Assembly: GCA_910584665.1 (NCBI GenBank)
Contig: CAJUBL010000063.1
Location: 1-15,957, forward strand
Source of the DNA: an uncultured Muribaculaceae bacterium
Lineage (GTDB): Bacteria; Bacteroidota; Bacteroidia; Bacteroidales; Muribaculaceae
Length of the DNA: 15,957 nt
Direction: 5' to 3'
Of the stretch, positions 14,458 to 15,957 are shown one piece after another (position 1 is the stretch's first letter; each line of letters opens with the position of its first letter). The notes beneath the pieces were generated by a model. The model did not search any database. It had not been told where the DNA came from and saw nothing but the letters and a program-made list of their open reading frames with translations. A program made the position numbers and the translations under genes.

Positions 14458-15876
14458 ATGAAAACAATGAGTATATTGGCATCAGCTGTTGCTGCCGCAG
14501 CTCTGATGGGCTGTACCGAGACTATTGAAATGCGCAGGCCGCAGAAATTTGAATTGCCCGAACTTCCGGATATAGGTGAGATCCATACCCGCAAGGCTCC
14601 TCTTTACTGGAGTGTTTATGAATACTGTCATCTGCAGTCTATAAGCGGAGTCAAGAATGAGGATATGGATATCACGGCCGATCAATGGGAAAAAATCACG
14701 GACTGGCTTGCCAGAGATCTGAAGCCCTATGGATATGATATGGTCTGTACCGACGGTTTCATAAGCCAGAACTGCAGGAACGGGTCGGTGTATATGTCAC
14801 ATTATGGATCGATGCCGATCAGGGATCTTGTGGCGATGTGCAAGTCCAAGGGTCTTAAGGTGGGCATATATGACAATCCGCTGTGGATACATACGTCATG
14901 GGATACGAAGGTTCCGGGTACCGATTACATACTTGAAGATCTGCTGTGGGATCACAAAAGTGAGGTTCTTAATCCCGATACACCGGATATGTGGGGATTC
15001 CAGTGGGTTGTCGCGACATATCCGGGAGCACGTGAGTATATAGACGGCTTTTTCAAGCATTATGCCGATATGGGTATCGATTATATACGTGTGGACTTCC
15101 TTTCCTGGTATGAGGATGGCAAGGACCGTAATATGGGACCGATAGGCCGTGGTTACGGACGTGAGGCCTATGTGAGGGCATTGTCGTATATTGCCGAGAA
15201 TGCTGAAAAATACGGTATCTTCATCTCGCTTGTGATGCCTCATCTTTATTATGATGCCGAGATCGAGAAGCTGTGCGGCAATATGGTCCGTATCGTACAG
15301 GATACCGGCAACGGCGGCTGGTATCACTATTCAGACTGTGAGCGCGGAAAGTCATGGACGACATGGCCCAACTGCATGAATATGTTTGACGGATTCGTGT
15401 ACTGGTCACATATATCGGGTCGTGGAAAAGTCCTGATGGACGGTGATTTCATACGCCTCAACACGTTCAATACCGATGCTGAGAAAGAGTCGGTGGTGTC
15501 ACTTCAGCTTATGGCCGGAGGTCCCGTCGCTATCGGTGACCAATACAATACCATCGGGGACAATACCAGGTTCTATACCAATACCGAGCTGCTTGCTCTT
15601 AATACTGACGGCTTCGTAGGCAAACCGCTGAGCGATGAGCTTAACAGTATGGAAAGCCAGATATGGTACGGTCAGATGTCGGATGGCGATTATGTCATCG
15701 GATTGTTCAACCGTGATGACCGCTCAATGTCATTCAATGTGAATTTCAAGACTCTGGGTATAGATGGCGAATGGAAAGTACGTGATTTATGGAAGCATGC
15801 CGACGAGGGATCTGCTACGTCTGTCTCGACATCCCTGCCGCCTCACGGATGTAAGATAATAAGACTTTCAAAGTAA
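14458..15876 (+). CDS. GH27-like (clan GH-D) glycoside hydrolase lipoprotein
   Basis: Predicted retaining alpha-glycosidase with a (beta/alpha)8 barrel and a small C-terminal beta domain, 472 residues. The signal peptide ends in lipobox ALMGC with lipidated Cys19. Clan GH-D features are IRDLVAMCKSKGLKVGIYDN (about 121-140), YIRVDFLSW with Asp213 as likely nucleophile, RIVQDT with Asp282 as likely acid/base, and LMAGGPVAIGDQ (about 351-361). The C-terminal WYGQMSDGDYVIGLFNRDD region is the usual beta domain. The classic GH27 N-terminal MGWNSW motif is replaced by LYWSVYEY. The Asp-Asp pair that binds galactose in alpha-galactosidases appears as CTDGF, so a substrate other than alpha-galactosides is likely. 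GH27 also contains isomalto-dextranases and beta-L-arabinopyranosidases; which applies is not clear. It is the last PUL gene visible. Confidence 0.82.
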   Translation: MKTMSILASAVAAAALMGCTETIEMRRPQKFELPELPDIGEIHTRKAPLYWSVYEYCHLQSISGVKNEDMDITADQWEKITDWLARDLKPYGYDMVCTDGFISQNCRNGSVYMSHYGSMPIRDLVAMCKSKGLKVGIYDNPLWIHTSWDTKVPGTDYILEDLLWDHKSEVLNPDTPDMWGFQWVVATYPGAREYIDGFFKHYADMGIDYIRVDFLSWYEDGKDRNMGPIGRGYGREAYVRALSYIAENAEKYGIFISLVMPHLYYDAEIEKLCGNMVRIVQDTGNGGWYHYSDCERGKSWTTWPNCMNMFDGFVYWSHISGRGKVLMDGDFIRLNTFNTDAEKESVVSLQLMAGGPVAIGDQYNTIGDNTRFYTNTELLALNTDGFVGKPLSDELNSMESQIWYGQMSDGDYVIGLFNRDDRSMSFNVNFKTLGIDGEWKVRDLWKHADEGSATSVSTSLPPHGCKIIRLSK

Positions 15877-15908
15877 CATGATCAGAGGCTGTGTCTGAGT
15901 TTTGAACT

Positions 15909-15944
15909 GCACCCCAAAAGTTAGACAAAAAACTTTTGGGGTGC
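15909..15944 (+). terminator. 14-bp hairpin followed by T4, possible terminator
   Basis: GCACCCCAAAAGTT pairs perfectly with AACTTTTGGGGTGC across an 8-base loop, and TTTT follows on the plus strand. It could end transcripts reading out of the PUL. IS3-family ends often carry such hairpins, which protect the transposase gene from outside transcription, so the two readings do not exclude each other. Confidence 0.5.
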
Positions 15945-15948
15945 TTTT

Positions 15949-15957
15949 ATGAAGTAC
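15949..15957 (+). CDS. Start of a putative IS3-family transposase OrfA (partial)
   Basis: Only ATG AAG TAC (Met-Lys-Tyr) is inside the window, cut by the window end. The call rests on the preceding insertion-sequence-like end and hairpin, not on the three codons themselves. Confidence 0.35.

Larger units (their letters stand above)
15903..15957 (+). mobile_element. Left end of an IS3-family insertion sequence (partial)
   Basis: The sequence from TGAACTGCACCCC onward looks like the terminal inverted repeat of IS3-family (IS150-type) elements, which start with TG and a C-rich, AAAAGTT-containing end. A perfect 14-bp stem (15909-15922 with 15931-15944, loop of 8) is followed at once by ATG AAG TAC, matching the MKY start common for the OrfA of such elements. 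The element continues outside the window. It lies 26 bases after the GH27-like stop codon. Confidence 0.65.

Overview
The window looks like chromosomal DNA from a gut-type Bacteroidales, plausibly Muribaculaceae or Bacteroidaceae. The genus cannot be fixed from sequence alone. The grounds are a SusC/SusD pair, several Bacteroidetes-type lipoprotein signals, a FecR-type anti-sigma factor paired with an ECF sigma factor, -7 promoter words of the form TAnnTTTG, and A-rich leaders without clear Shine-Dalgarno sites. Most of the window (about 2.1 to 15.9 kb) is one polysaccharide utilization locus (PUL).

Layout, left to right. Positions 58-89 hold a strong hairpin terminator serving the minus-strand gene that follows. 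Positions 117-1814 (minus) encode a SulP-family anion permease with a C-terminal STAS domain and its own TAnnTTTG promoter word. Positions 1815-2156 contain no gene but hold a cluster of direct and inverted copies of a CGCAGATTACGC-like word. Positions 2157-6010 (minus) carry a regulator/enzyme block transcribed leftward: ECF sigma factor, FecR-like anti-sigma factor starting directly after the sigma stop codon, then a GH97 enzyme with the catalytic Glu spacing of inverting SusB-type alpha-glucosidases. A divergent regulatory region (5924-6121) separates this from a rightward operon. That operon encodes a SusC-type TonB-dependent transporter with an N-terminal STN signalling domain, a SusD lipoprotein, a six-module SusE/SusF-like surface glycan-binding lipoprotein, a secreted GH43 enzyme and a GH27-like lipoprotein. 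The window ends 81 bases after the GH27-like gene, in what appears to be the left end of an IS3-family insertion sequence cut off after three codons of its first ORF.

How it probably works (inference from families): surface lipoproteins capture and partly cleave a glycan, and SusC/SusD imports oligosaccharides. GH43 (periplasm) and GH97 and GH27 (membrane-anchored) trim them. Substrate occupancy of SusC is signalled through its STN domain to FecR, which frees the ECF sigma factor to raise transcription of the locus. The substrate is not determined. GH97 of the SusB type together with SusE/F-like modules points to an alpha-glucan or alpha-glucose-containing glycan. The GH43 enzyme and the atypical GH27-like enzyme suggest a mixed or decorated polysaccharide.

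No RNA genes, CRISPR arrays or prophage genes were seen. The most unusual points are the internally duplicated six-module binding protein, the GH27-like enzyme lacking classic galactosidase motifs, a SusB-type enzyme placed in an ECF sigma/anti-sigma gene cluster, a perfect palindrome over the predicted sigma promoter, and the intergenic repeat cluster.
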